The notes beneath the pieces are model-generated. The model was not told where the DNA came from and did no database searches. It saw nothing but the letters and a program-made list of their open reading frames with translations. This document shows positions 38,783 to 48,631 of a stretch of DNA of 64,000 bases, piece after piece (within the stretch, counting starts at the first letter, position 1; each line of letters opens with the position of its first letter). The position numbers and the translations under genes were made by a program. The DNA comes from Gammaproteobacteria bacterium (lineage in GTDB: Bacteria; Pseudomonadota; Gammaproteobacteria; UBA6429; Thiohalophilaceae). The stretch is from assembly GCA_030617815.1 (NCBI GenBank), contig JAUWUS010000001.1, positions 1-64,000 of the forward strand. The letters run 5' to 3'.

Positions 38783-38898
38783 AACCACAGAGGTCACGAA
38801 GGTACACAGAGAATTTTGTTTGTGTAACCCTGACCAACAAAATTTAACTTAACGTATAAATAATATTAACTCTGTGAACCTCTGTGTTCTCTGTGGTT
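38783..38898. repeat. Dispersed inverted repeat (ACCACRGAG family), copy 2
   Basis: Ends AACCACAGAG and CTCTGTGGTT are inverted, with inner AGGTCACGAAGG / GAACCTCTGTG. It occupies nearly the whole nirB-nirD gap and would form a hairpin in the operon mRNA. Confidence 0.8.
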
Positions 38899-38919
38899 AA
38901 AAAAACTAGATGGTAAAAG

Positions 38920-39258
38920 ATGATGAGTGACTGGATTGAAGTTGGAACGTTAAACGATATACCTAAACTTGGTGCACGCGTTGTGCAACGAGCCGAAGGG
39001 GATATAGCGGTATTTAGAACAGCCGACGATAAAATTTTTGCATTACGCGATAAATGTCCGCACAAAGGTGGCCAATTATCGCAAGGCATCGTTCATGGTG
39101 ATCGTGTTGCCTGCCCAATGCATGACTGGAAAATTGGTCTTGAAAACGGTATCGCAATCGCACCTGATGAAGGTTGTGCAGCAAGCTTCCCGATTAAAAT
39201 GGAAGGCGAAAAAATTATGTTGTCACTGACACCGAATGAAGGTTGTCCTAATAAATAG
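38920..39258 (+). CDS. nirD: Nitrite reductase small subunit, Rieske type
   Basis: 112 aa. Rieske-like fold with the two ligand pairs KCPHKGG and ACPMHDW intact, so it may bind a [2Fe-2S] cluster, unlike the E. coli NirD that lacks ligands. Partner of NirB. Followed by nasC after 14 nt. Confidence 0.92.
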   Translation: MMSDWIEVGTLNDIPKLGARVVQRAEGDIAVFRTADDKIFALRDKCPHKGGQLSQGIVHGDRVACPMHDWKIGLENGIAIAPDEGCAASFPIKMEGEKIMLSLTPNEGCPNK

Positions 39259-39272
39259 TAGGTTATATAGAA

Positions 39273-41477
39273 ATGCTGTTTGGTCGTAAGAAAAAAAATC
39301 CCATTAAGATAGCTGATAAAGGTGTAGTGGAATGGAAGTATGCTGCTTGTGGTTATTGTTCCACCGGCTGTTCCATCGAAGTTGGTTTGAATACCGAAGG
39401 TAAGGCGGTAGCATCCCGTGGTGTAGCGGATGCTGATGTAAATCGCGGTAAGCTTTGTTTAAAAGGTATCTTCGAACATGAACTTTTTGATTCTGATGGT
39501 CGTGGCTTGGAACCTAAGATTCGTGAGCAATGGCATCAGCCATGGCAGACGACTGATTGGGATAATGCTCTGGATAAAGTACATGATGAGATTGTACGCA
39601 TTCAGGAAAAACATGGTCGTGATTCTTTTGCTATCATTTCTACCGGACAAATGCTTACTGAAGAATTTTATACCTTGGGTAAGTTGACTCGTGGATTGAT
39701 TGGTACCAACAACTACGATGGCAATACTACCTTATGCATGGCCTCGGCCGTGTCAGGCTACAAACGATCTTTTGGTTCAGATGGACCTCCTGGTTGTTAT
39801 GATGATTTTGATAACACCGATTGTTTAATCGCATGGGGTTCAAACCTTCCAGAACAACATCCAATTATTTATTGGCGTATGAAAGAAGCGCAGGAAAAGC
39901 GTGGCTTCACACTGATCGTGGTCGATCCAAGAGTAACTATGCTGGCGCAGAATGCGGATATACATTTGCCGATTACCCCGGGAACAGATGTCGTATTACA
40001 AAACGCGTTAATGCACGTGATTCTAAAAGAGGGTCTTGAAGACAGGGATTATATTGAGGCAAATACAGTAGGGATAGATGAAATCCGTGCTGAGGTTAAA
40101 AAATATGATCCAGTAACGGCAGCGAAGATTTGTGGCATCGACGAAGATACGATTCGCCACGTTGCTCGAACACTGGCTAATGCGGGTGCTGCCATGCAAA
40201 TTTGGACCATGGGAATCAACCAGTCCACTCATGGTTCTGATGGTGTCGTTGGCATTAATAATTTAGCGTTACTCACAGGTAACATCGGTAAGCCCGGCGG
40301 TACCAGTCTTTCTATCACTGGCCAGTGCAATGCTATGGGTACTCGTGAATGGTCATCCTGTTCCGGTCTGCCTAATTATCGCCAGTTGGAAGTGCCTGAA
40401 CACCGTGAAGAGATCGCTAAATTCTGGAATATTGATCCTGAGTTTTTTCCAAAGAAACGCGGCATGTTTCAGACCGATATTTACCATGCTATTGAGACTG
40501 GCCAGATTAAAGGGTTGTGGTTGATCGCCACCAATCCACTAACATCTTTACCAAATAGTGAACGAGTACGTAAGGCGATGGAGAAGCTTGAATTTTGTGT
40601 CGTTCAGGATTGTTATGAAGATACCGAAAGTGCGCAGTATGCTCATGTTTATTTACCTGCCGGCACCTGGGCAGAAAAAGAAGGTGTGATGACCAATACC
40701 GAGCGTCGCGTTAATCTGGTTAAGCCGATTATCAAACCACCCGGACAGGCTAAACCTGACCTGTGGATTTTTAATCGCATGGCGGAGCGCTTTAATTCTA
40801 ATGGCAATGTCAGCTTTCCGGAAAAGGCTCCCGATATATTTTTGGAAATGACTAAAATATCTAAAGGACGTTTGGCAGATATCTCCGGTATGAGTCATGA
40901 GCTTATTGAAAAACAACGTGGCATTCAGTGGCCTTATACAGAAAAACAATTGCAACAAGGTGAAACACCACCGAGTGGAGGCAAGCGTCTTTATACTGAG
41001 GATGGTACTTTTAGTTATCCCGATGGTAAGGCCAAACTTATTCCGTTACCTTTTATCGACAACAATGAAGTGCCGGATGATGAATTCCCTATCTGGCTGA
41101 ATACTGGACGATTAATTGAACATTGGCATGGCCGTACCAAGACCGGCAAGATCGGTAATAATAATAAGTACAGTCCTATTCCCTTTATAGAGATCAATCC
41201 GGATTTGTCAGCAGAGCTGGGTGTTCAACGTGGCGACTACGTGCGTTTGGTATCACGCCGTTCCGATGCCGTGGTCATGGTACAACCCACTCAACGTGTA
41301 CCATTAAATATGATTTTTCTGCCTTTTCATTTTCATGATTGTGCGAATCGACTGACATTGGGTCTTCTCGATCCCCATTCACGTCAACCTGCTTATAAAC
41401 AGTCAGCAGTGCGAATTGAGTGCATCGCTGATCAGAAAGAGGCAGCACAACTGAGCATGGAAATGCGCAAGTTTTAA
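39273..41477 (+). CDS. Molybdopterin nitrate reductase catalytic subunit (NasC/NapA type)
   Basis: 734 aa. N-terminal [4Fe-4S] ligands CGYCSTGC and KLCLKG, then bis-MGD domains (GTNNYDGNTTLCMASAVSGY, GINQSTHGSDGVVGINNLA, GNIGKPGGTSLSITGQCNAM). The Cys in TTLCMAS is the likely Mo ligand. No Tat signal, so it is cytoplasmic. It lacks the C-terminal BFD domain found in some NasA. Electron donor is probably the next gene product rather than a NasB flavoprotein. Confidence 0.93.
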   Translation: MLFGRKKKNPIKIADKGVVEWKYAACGYCSTGCSIEVGLNTEGKAVASRGVADADVNRGKLCLKGIFEHELFDSDGRGLEPKIREQWHQPWQTTDWDNALDKVHDEIVRIQEKHGRDSFAIISTGQMLTEEFYTLGKLTRGLIGTNNYDGNTTLCMASAVSGYKRSFGSDGPPGCYDDFDNTDCLIAWGSNLPEQHPIIYWRMKEAQEKRGFTLIVVDPRVTMLAQNADIHLPITPGTDVVLQNALMHVILKEGLEDRDYIEANTVGIDEIRAEVKKYDPVTAAKICGIDEDTIRHVARTLANAGAAMQIWTMGINQSTHGSDGVVGINNLALLTGNIGKPGGTSLSITGQCNAMGTREWSSCSGLPNYRQLEVPEHREEIAKFWNIDPEFFPKKRGMFQTDIYHAIETGQIKGLWLIATNPLTSLPNSERVRKAMEKLEFCVVQDCYEDTESAQYAHVYLPAGTWAEKEGVMTNTERRVNLVKPIIKPPGQAKPDLWIFNRMAERFNSNGNVSFPEKAPDIFLEMTKISKGRLADISGMSHELIEKQRGIQWPYTEKQLQQGETPPSGGKRLYTEDGTFSYPDGKAKLIPLPFIDNNEVPDDEFPIWLNTGRLIEHWHGRTKTGKIGNNNKYSPIPFIEINPDLSAELGVQRGDYVRLVSRRSDAVVMVQPTQRVPLNMIFLPFHFHDCANRLTLGLLDPHSRQPAYKQSAVRIECIADQKEAAQLSMEMRKF

Positions 41478-41486
41478 GGACACACT

Positions 41487-43343
41487 ATGTTTGAAGTACG
41501 CGACAACGAACCCGACTACGCTTTATTAAATGATCCGACTAGCAAAAGTCACAATTGTTATGATCAACCTATTGATACGGTGCATGAAGGTGACCCACTG
41601 CATGGCAAGAGCCTGAAAATAAATGGTGATGATGCTGTCGGCGAAAATCCCAATCGCTATAAGCAACATGGTTTTTATTTTAATGCTGATAATTGCATTG
41701 CCTGTCATGCTTGCGAAGCAGCTTGCAGTGAAAAAAATGATAACCCGGCACATATTGCTTTTCGTTCAGTCGGTTTTATTGAAGGTGGAACTTACCCTGC
41801 TTATCAACGTCTTAACATTTCCATGGCTTGTAATCACTGCGATAACCCAGTTTGTTTAAAAGGCTGTCCAACGCGTGCTTATACTAAATTTGCTGAGTAC
41901 GGTGCGGTATTGCAGGATCCGGATATCTGTTTCGGCTGTGGTTACTGTACCTGGGTTTGTCCTTATAATGCGCCACAGCTTGATCCGATTGAAGGTACGG
42001 TAAGTAAATGTAATATGTGTGTTGATCGACTTGAAGTTGGACTGAAACCTGCTTGCGTATCCGCTTGCTTAGGTAATGCGTTGGATTTTGGTGTTATTGA
42101 GAATGTTCCTGAAGGCAGGAGTCAGGCCAAAACTGAAATCCCTGGTTTTCCACGCACCGATATTACTCATCCCAATATTCGTTTCCAACAGACTCGTACC
42201 AGCCAGAGGGATATGGTGCGTGTAGATAGTACAGCTGTGAAATATCATCGCGATGACAGCAAAGGGGAGGGTAACGGAAGTTTTCAACCCGTACTTGATC
42301 CCAAGAACAACACTAAACGTGAATGGAATTTGAAAAAGCTGCTTTCATCTCATGAGAATGCACACATTATTTTTACCTTAACCTCACAAGCCGTTATTGG
42401 TGCTTTTTTATTATTGATGTTTGCTGCTGATATAGGAGTGGGAAGTATTACGAATAGTTTTACAAATTCATTCTTACCTGTTATTGCAACCTTATTTGTT
42501 ATTTTAACAACCGGCATGATTAAGCTAAATTTGCATTTAGGTAAACCATTACGTTTTTATCGTGGCATGAATAACTGGCGTTTATCTCCGCTTAGTCGCG
42601 AAATAGCCGGTGTGACTTTATTCTTTATGGGCTTTTCAGGTTATGGATTGTTCTATTCACTCGATATGTTTGGCTTGTTAAATAATATCGACGTCATGAA
42701 TATAAATATTATTGAAGTATTGATAACAGCTTCAGCTGTTGCCGCAGTTCTTGGCGGTGTGATTGGTTTGTATTATATGATTAAGCTTTATTTAATCCCT
42801 GCCAGGCCGTATTGGAACCACTGGCAAACAGCGAGTAGTTTTGTAGCAACCGCATTGGTCTTTGGTGCAATGAGTATTGCGTTTATTGCTAGCATTGCAA
42901 CAGCGACGTTGGAACATTCACTTATACATCAAGCATCACTCGTAGCTTTAATTGGTTTAATTCTTGAAGCCACAGGCTTGATTTTCCATGCCTATCATTT
43001 AAAGAAAAGCAAAGATGAAGGTGTCGCTTCCCATTTTGAACAAACAACACGTTACGGTAAATCTTATTTGTTACGTAATATTTTATTAGGAATAAACATT
43101 GCTGCATTAACGGCCATTATTATTATAGGGTTAAGTGGTGTTTCAGGTGTTGTGCTGGGGTCTTTACTTATTATTTCATTATTAATTAGCGCCATTATAG
43201 GACGTGCATTATTTTATGTTCTCGTCATACCAACAACAATGCCTGGAGCTTTCTTCTGGCGCAATAAAGGTTTTGAAGAGCATGCCCGCGAAACAGGTTT
43301 AGCTGAAATGCAACAGGTCGGCGTACTGCCTGACAATCATTAA
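41487..43343 (+). CDS. Fused DmsB-DmsC-type iron-sulfur and membrane-anchor protein
   Basis: 618 aa. Residues about 60-210 hold 16 Cys in four ferredoxin-type groups (CIACHACEAAC, CNHCDNPVCLKGC, CFGCGYCTWVC, CNMC...CVSAC). Residues about 285-600 form eight helices like DmsC, which oxidises quinol. No signal peptide, so the clusters face the cytoplasm, as does NasC. It would carry electrons from quinol to nitrate reductase. Usually DmsB and DmsC are separate chains. Confidence 0.92.
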   Translation: MFEVRDNEPDYALLNDPTSKSHNCYDQPIDTVHEGDPLHGKSLKINGDDAVGENPNRYKQHGFYFNADNCIACHACEAACSEKNDNPAHIAFRSVGFIEGGTYPAYQRLNISMACNHCDNPVCLKGCPTRAYTKFAEYGAVLQDPDICFGCGYCTWVCPYNAPQLDPIEGTVSKCNMCVDRLEVGLKPACVSACLGNALDFGVIENVPEGRSQAKTEIPGFPRTDITHPNIRFQQTRTSQRDMVRVDSTAVKYHRDDSKGEGNGSFQPVLDPKNNTKREWNLKKLLSSHENAHIIFTLTSQAVIGAFLLLMFAADIGVGSITNSFTNSFLPVIATLFVILTTGMIKLNLHLGKPLRFYRGMNNWRLSPLSREIAGVTLFFMGFSGYGLFYSLDMFGLLNNIDVMNINIIEVLITASAVAAVLGGVIGLYYMIKLYLIPARPYWNHWQTASSFVATALVFGAMSIAFIASIATATLEHSLIHQASLVALIGLILEATGLIFHAYHLKKSKDEGVASHFEQTTRYGKSYLLRNILLGINIAALTAIIIIGLSGVSGVVLGSLLIISLLISAIIGRALFYVLVIPTTMPGAFFWRNKGFEEHARETGLAEMQQVGVLPDNH

Positions 43344-43353
43344 GGAAAATATT

Positions 43354-43710
43354 ATGTACCCAGGCATGCAAATAAAAACCGTCATGGTTGATGACAAAGA
43401 AATCCAAACCTGCGGAGAAGGTTATATTGTAAACCGTGATCAATGGTCAGAAGGATTCGTTACAGCCCAGGCTGCAATAGAAGGTTTGGAACTCACCGAT
43501 GAACATTGGGATGTGGTTCGGTTTTTACGCGACTTCTATGAAAAACACGGCGCACAGGCTGAAGTGCGTAAAATGGTAAAACATTTTAAAGTTGAGTGGG
43601 GGGAAGAACGCGGTAACAGCCGTTACCTGCATCGCATATTTCCACGCGGTGGTCCTCAGAAACAAGGCAATCGTTTAGCAGGATTGTTGCGTACTAAAGG
43701 TGAGCATTAG
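43354..43710 (+). CDS. DsrC/TusE-family protein without the C-terminal cysteines
   Basis: 118 aa. The family core is clear (DDKEIQTCGEGYIVNRDQWS, LTDEHWDVVRFLRDFYEKHG, RYLHRIFPRGGP), but the C-terminal arm ends RLAGLLRTKGEH with neither conserved Cys. The only Cys is at residue 20. Such members have been called RspA-type, proposed to be regulatory or partner proteins. It closes the nir-nas operon, so a link to nitrate/nitrite reductase is likely. Confidence 0.88.
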   Translation: MYPGMQIKTVMVDDKEIQTCGEGYIVNRDQWSEGFVTAQAAIEGLELTDEHWDVVRFLRDFYEKHGAQAEVRKMVKHFKVEWGEERGNSRYLHRIFPRGGPQKQGNRLAGLLRTKGEH

Positions 43711-43800
43711 TACTTCAGGCGGGCAACATGCTAGACAATAGCTGCCAGAGAAAAAGTGTTTTTAATATTAAGGAATATTGATCCCTGACACTATTTAATA

Positions 43801-45528
43801 TTATTTATTTAATAATATGACAATGATAACAGCCAGGATAAAAGAAATGCTTTTCCAGAAAACGACAGGGTTACGTTCCACTAGTGGTGGGCGGGTTTTA
43901 TTGAGGAATTCTTTGTTTGGATGACGCAGGTCATATAGAAACTCGGATAATTCTTCGTATCGTTTATAAGGATTCGGATGCACCGCTTTCCTGATGGACT
44001 CATCGATCCAGGCGGGAATCTCACGTTCATCATCCAGTACAGAGTTGTATTGTAATTTTCTTTGCGCGGCTTTTGTTCGAGATTTTGCAACTTGAGTCCC
44101 ATAAGGTAGTTTACCGGTTAACATTTGGTAAGCGATAACCCCTACAGAAAACATATCCGAACGTGGTGTGCCACTTTCTCCCAGAAAATATTCTGGTGCA
44201 GTATATTGTGCCGTGCCGAGTAAGTTGTTTTGTTTGATAAGTGTTGTCAGTTCCATCAGCCCTGCAACTCGGGTTGAACCAAAATCAATGATCTTCACCG
44301 TGCCCGTATTATCAATCATAATATTTTCCGGTCTTAGATCCTGATGCAACATTTCCATGCGGTGAAAAGCAAATAAACCTTTGGCAATTTGTTCTACTAT
44401 TCCACGTACCGTTTCTACGTCTGGCTTCGGGTGGTCGATCATCCATTGGGTTAATGTCTGGCCATCAATAAATTCCGTAACAATATAAAAGTAGTTACGT
44501 TTTTGCGTTTGTAAACAAGGTTTTAATACATACGGACTGGTGATACGCCGGGCAATCCATTCTTCCATAAGAAATCTTTCGAGGTAAGCGGGATCATCGC
44601 GAAGATCAATGGAGGGTGTTTTTATAATGACTTGAGTGTTTGTTTCATTATCAACTGCCAGATAAATATGGCTGCGACTGGAGGCATGCACTTCTCTGAT
44701 AATTTGATAGCCATCAAACGTTGTTCTTGCATCTAATATGGGTGGGAAAGGTAGTTCGGTTAGTTGTTGATAAATCTCGTTAGCATCCTGAAGGGGCAAT
44801 TCATCAACCCTTATAATTTGTGCTGTGAGGTTATCCGTACTTCCCTGATCGTATGCTTCTTCGACAACCGCTTTCGCTGCTTTATCCAGATCATTTTTAT
44901 TCTCATGGATTGCATTTATTATAAATTTGGCGTTAGCATATTCATAAACACCATCTGTTGCCAGTAAAAAAATATCACCCTTGTCCACTGGCTGCGTTTG
45001 ATAATCAATTTCAAGTTGTGGGTTCATGCCGAGAGCTCGACCCAGATAACTTTTATCCTGTGTGATCCAATGTCGATGATCTTCGGTTAATTGTTCCAAT
45101 ATTTTGTCATTTCTACGCAATCGGTAGATGCGTGAATCACCTACATGGAGAATATGCAGGGTTGTGGATTTTAGAATAATGGCGCTTAAGGTACAGACAT
45201 AACCTTTGTCTTTATTGTAGCGGTGTTGACTCTGCTGAGTTTGTGAATGTAACCAGGAATTGATAGCGGTTAATACACTTCGTGCCGATTTTTTTACCGA
45301 CCATGTTTCTGAGGTACAAAAATAATCTTCTAAAAACCCTGTCACTGCGGCTTTGCTGGCAATTTGGCTGACGTCACTACTACTGATGCCATCGGCCAGA
45401 GCGATGGCGATTCCTTTTGAAGTGAGAAGGGGTTCTTTGGGTATGTAAACACCGTGAAAATCCTGATTGATTTCCTTGCGTCCTTTACCTGTATATTGTC
45501 CTACCGATATTTTTAGGTGACTTGACAC
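43801..45528 (-). CDS. Fused PPM phosphatase-Ser/Thr protein kinase, membrane anchored (copy 2)
   Basis: 575 aa, same domain order as the protein at 23474-25183: PPM 1-245 (ALADGISSSDV, HILHVGDSRIYRLR, ATDGVYEY), kinase about 270-530, C-terminal helix 556-574. Kinase Lys in VIIKTPS, catalytic loop HQDLRPEN near 396 (Lys of DLKPEN is Arg), DFG near 414, QYTAPEY. It follows the nitrite transporter gene on the same strand, as copy 1 follows narK. It is probably a duplicated transporter-kinase module. Confidence 0.92.
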   Translation of the reverse strand: MSSHLKISVGQYTGKGRKEINQDFHGVYIPKEPLLTSKGIAIALADGISSSDVSQIASKAAVTGFLEDYFCTSETWSVKKSARSVLTAINSWLHSQTQQSQHRYNKDKGYVCTLSAIILKSTTLHILHVGDSRIYRLRRNDKILEQLTEDHRHWITQDKSYLGRALGMNPQLEIDYQTQPVDKGDIFLLATDGVYEYANAKFIINAIHENKNDLDKAAKAVVEEAYDQGSTDNLTAQIIRVDELPLQDANEIYQQLTELPFPPILDARTTFDGYQIIREVHASSRSHIYLAVDNETNTQVIIKTPSIDLRDDPAYLERFLMEEWIARRITSPYVLKPCLQTQKRNYFYIVTEFIDGQTLTQWMIDHPKPDVETVRGIVEQIAKGLFAFHRMEMLHQDLRPENIMIDNTGTVKIIDFGSTRVAGLMELTTLIKQNNLLGTAQYTAPEYFLGESGTPRSDMFSVGVIAYQMLTGKLPYGTQVAKSRTKAAQRKLQYNSVLDDEREIPAWIDESIRKAVHPNPYKRYEELSEFLYDLRHPNKEFLNKTRPPLVERNPVVFWKSISFILAVIIVILLNK

Positions 45529-45544
45529 TTTTATAACCTTCGGG

Positions 45545-45577
45545 AAACCTCAGCCACTTTTAGTGACTGAGGTTTTA
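45545..45577. terminator. Stem-loop between nitrite transporter and kinase genes
   Basis: Stem AAACCTCAG / CTGAGGTTT with inner CAC/GTG. The T-run is clearer for + transcription; in the minus direction it may act as a weak attenuator. Confidence 0.55.
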
Positions 45578-45596
45578 TTATTTTAATTTTTATTAA

Positions 45597-46406
45597 TTAC
45601 AAAGAACGTGTAGGAGCAGTTTTAATATGTGTGGTATATAAAGTTAATCCGGTAAACGCTAAACCACCGACCAGATTACCCAGAACAGTGGGGATCTCAT
45701 TCCAGATAAGATAGTCCATCACGGAGAAATCACCACCCATTATCATAGCGGATGGAAACAGGAACATGTTTACCACAGAATGTTCGAAGACCATGGCAAA
45801 GAAGAGCATGATTGGCATCCACATGGCAATAACTTTACCACTGACCGAAGTAGAAATCATTGCACCAACCACCCCCATTGAAACCATCCAGTTACATAAC
45901 ATGCCTCTGATAAAGAGTGTCATCATGCCGGCTGCACCATATTCTGCATAACCTAATGTACGTGCTTCACCAATACTCGCAATCTTTTGGCCAACGGCAT
46001 TGGGCTCTACTGAAAAACCGTAGGTAAAAACAATCGCCATCATCACAGCCACCGTAAATGCACCTACGAAATTACCTGTGAAAACTAATCCCCAGTTCCT
46101 TAAAATGCCAGCAATGGTTACGCCTGGGCGTTTATCAATCCATGCAAGTGGCGTTAGCATAAATACACCGGTTAGAAGATCAAAGCCCATTAAATACAAC
46201 ATGATAAAACCAACAGGGAAAAGTAATGCCCCCACGAGTGGCGATCCTGTTTGTACGGTAACAGTAATCGCAAATGCAGCCGCTAATGCAAGAATAGCAC
46301 CGGCCATAAAAGCTCGAATCAAGGTATCTCTGGTGGACATGAAAATCTTGGATTCGCCAGCATCTATCATTTTTGTAACAAATTCTGAAGGGACTAAATA
46401 AGACAT
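45597..46406 (-). CDS. Formate/nitrite transporter family protein (NirC-like)
   Basis: 269 aa, six helices. FNT motifs: FAITVTVQTGSPLVGALLFP, GNFVGAF, CNWMVSMGVVGA and the pore histidine in FEHSVVNMF. The nitrogen-type promoter and neighbouring nirBD-nas operon point to nitrite rather than formate. Confidence 0.92.
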   Translation of the reverse strand: MSYLVPSEFVTKMIDAGESKIFMSTRDTLIRAFMAGAILALAAAFAITVTVQTGSPLVGALLFPVGFIMLYLMGFDLLTGVFMLTPLAWIDKRPGVTIAGILRNWGLVFTGNFVGAFTVAVMMAIVFTYGFSVEPNAVGQKIASIGEARTLGYAEYGAAGMMTLFIRGMLCNWMVSMGVVGAMISTSVSGKVIAMWMPIMLFFAMVFEHSVVNMFLFPSAMIMGGDFSVMDYLIWNEIPTVLGNLVGGLAFTGLTLYTTHIKTAPTRSL

Positions 46407-46485
46407 ACTACTTCCTCTGTAAAAAGTTAAATTAATACGTTTGGATCACTTAAGAGCGACCTTGTTTTATATTTATCAGTATAAA

Positions 46486-46501
46486 TGCAATAGTAATGCC
46501 A
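46486..46501 (-). promoter_or_regulatory. Sigma-54 promoter of the nitrite transporter gene
   Basis: Minus strand TGGCATTACTATTGCA, GG and GC 10 nt apart. Start expected near 46474. Confidence 0.75.
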
Positions 46502-46572
46502 GATAGACATTTATTTTCTATGTTGTTGTTATCATTATAATTTTTATTTTTTAAATGGTTTTTTTTGAGTAA

Positions 46573-47175
<603 letters not shown>

Positions 47176-47203
47176 TAGATACTCTGTAATATAAAAAAAA
47201 TAT

Positions 47204-48076
47204 TTATTTTTTTAAGCTATTTATATATTGTGTAAATTCTTTACCTATTTCAGGATGTTTCATTCCCAGTTCAACACTGGCTTGTAAGTAACCGAGTTTG
47301 CTACCACAGTCATAACGAACGCCATCAAATTCATAGGCATACACTTGTTCGTCTGCTAATAAATCGGCAATCGCATCGGTTAATTGAATTTCTCCACCAG
47401 CACCTTTTTGTGTTTTTTCCAGAAAATGAAAAATATGCGGGTTAAGAATATAGCGTCCGACTACAGCTAAGGTTGAAGGTGCATCAGCGGGAGCAGGTTT
47501 TTCAACAATACCGGATATAAACCCTTCATTGTCCGTTTTATTTTTAAGACTCACAATGCCATATTTATCGGTTTCATTTTTTTCGACTTGTTGTACCGCC
47601 AAAATACTTGCGGCATGCTGTTTATATGATTCAACCATTTGTTTAACGCAGCCATTATTCTCATTGTCGATTAAATCATCTGCAAGAATGACGGAGAAAG
47701 GCTCATCTCCAACGACAGGTTTTGCGCATAATACGGCATGGCCTAAACCCAATGCTTCTGACTGGCGTAAATAAATACATGAAACATGTGGTGGGACAAT
47801 ATTTTGTATAAGTTTTAAAAGTTTATCTTTACCCTTGGCTTCGAGTTCTGCTTCCAGTTCATAGGCTTTATCAAAGTGATCAGGGATTGAGCGTTTATTG
47901 CGTCCAGTGACAAAAATGAGTTGTTCTATACCGGCTTCAACAGCTTCTTCAACGGCATACTGGATCAAGGGTTTATCGACAACCGGTAACATTTCTTTTG
48001 GGCTGGCTTTCGTTGCGGGTAAAAAACGTGTTCCTAAACCTGCAACAGGGAATACCGCTTTTCTTATTTTTTTCAT
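47204..48076 (-). CDS. galU: UTP-glucose-1-phosphate uridylyltransferase
   Basis: 290 aa. [20 protein letters not shown], then [38 protein letters not shown] and GEIQLTDAI are diagnostic. Supplies UDP-glucose for envelope polysaccharide. Confidence 0.96.
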   Translation of the reverse strand: MKKIRKAVFPVAGLGTRFLPATKASPKEMLPVVDKPLIQYAVEEAVEAGIEQLIFVTGRNKRSIPDHFDKAYELEAELEAKGKDKLLKLIQNIVPPHVSCIYLRQSEALGLGHAVLCAKPVVGDEPFSVILADDLIDNENNGCVKQMVESYKQHAASILAVQQVEKNETDKYGIVSLKNKTDNEGFISGIVEKPAPADAPSTLAVVGRYILNPHIFHFLEKTQKGAGGEIQLTDAIADLLADEQVYAYEFDGVRYDCGSKLGYLQASVELGMKHPEIGKEFTQYINSLKK

Positions 48077-48160
48077 TTGAATAAAGAGCCTGTAGTTTTA
48101 AATATCTATATAGCGGCAGTTTAGCATGAGAACCCTGTATTTATAAACAGGATTTGAACA

Positions 48161-48188
48161 GGGAAGAGGGAAGAGGGAAGAGGGAAGA
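48161..48188. repeat. Four tandem copies of a 7-mer
   Basis: GGGAAGA repeated four times between galU and comEA; a likely slippage tract with no coding content. Confidence 0.9.
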
Positions 48189-48201
48189 GAATTTTAGACA
48201 A

Positions 48202-48228
48202 AAAAAAGGCATCCGAAGATGCCTTTTT
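48202..48228. terminator. Terminator after comEA
   Basis: Stem AAAAAGGCATC / GATGCCTTTTT with CGAA tetraloop, 13 nt beyond the comEA stop. The symmetric A/T runs suit both strands, but comEA is the gene ending here. Confidence 0.85.
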
Positions 48229-48240
48229 ATTATAAAAATA

Positions 48241-48537
48241 TTAATTTTTTGCTACTGATTTTTTAATATTTTTCTTGTTTTCAACCATAAGTGAACCGCT
48301 GTTTTTCTCCAGCAATTTAACACCAATGCCTTTAACTTTCTTTAAATCTGCAACAGTTTTAAATTTTCCGTTTTTTACGCGGTAAGCAATAATGGCTTGT
48401 GCTTTTTTTAATCCTACGCCTTTAATATTTTTGCTTAATGTTTGTGCATCAGCAGTATTAATATTGACTGGGCCAGCATAGGTATATGCAGAGAGGGTTA
48501 ATGCCAGAAGGGCAAATAATATCCTTATTGTTTTCAT
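48241..48537 (-). CDS. comEA: ComEA-like helix-hairpin-helix DNA-binding protein
   Basis: 98 aa with signal peptide (to about YTYAG). Two HhH motifs: VNINTADAQTLSKNIKGVGL and VADLKKVKGIGVKLLEK. Short periplasmic form that binds DNA during uptake. Basic C-terminal tail. Confidence 0.9.
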   Translation of the reverse strand: MKTIRILFALLALTLSAYTYAGPVNINTADAQTLSKNIKGVGLKKAQAIIAYRVKNGKFKTVADLKKVKGIGVKLLEKNSGSLMVENKKNIKKSVAKN

Positions 48538-48631
48538 ATCGAGACTCCTTGTCTGTTTTAAGAGTCTTTACTATAAGGGTAATCAAAAATTTAATCTGTA
48601 GGATAAGGCTGAAATTAATGTAGGGTTTGCC

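Noticed and set aside
48161-48188. 7-mer tandem repeats as a CRISPR-like array
   Set aside because: No spacers, unit too short; no CRISPR array or cas gene anywhere in the window.
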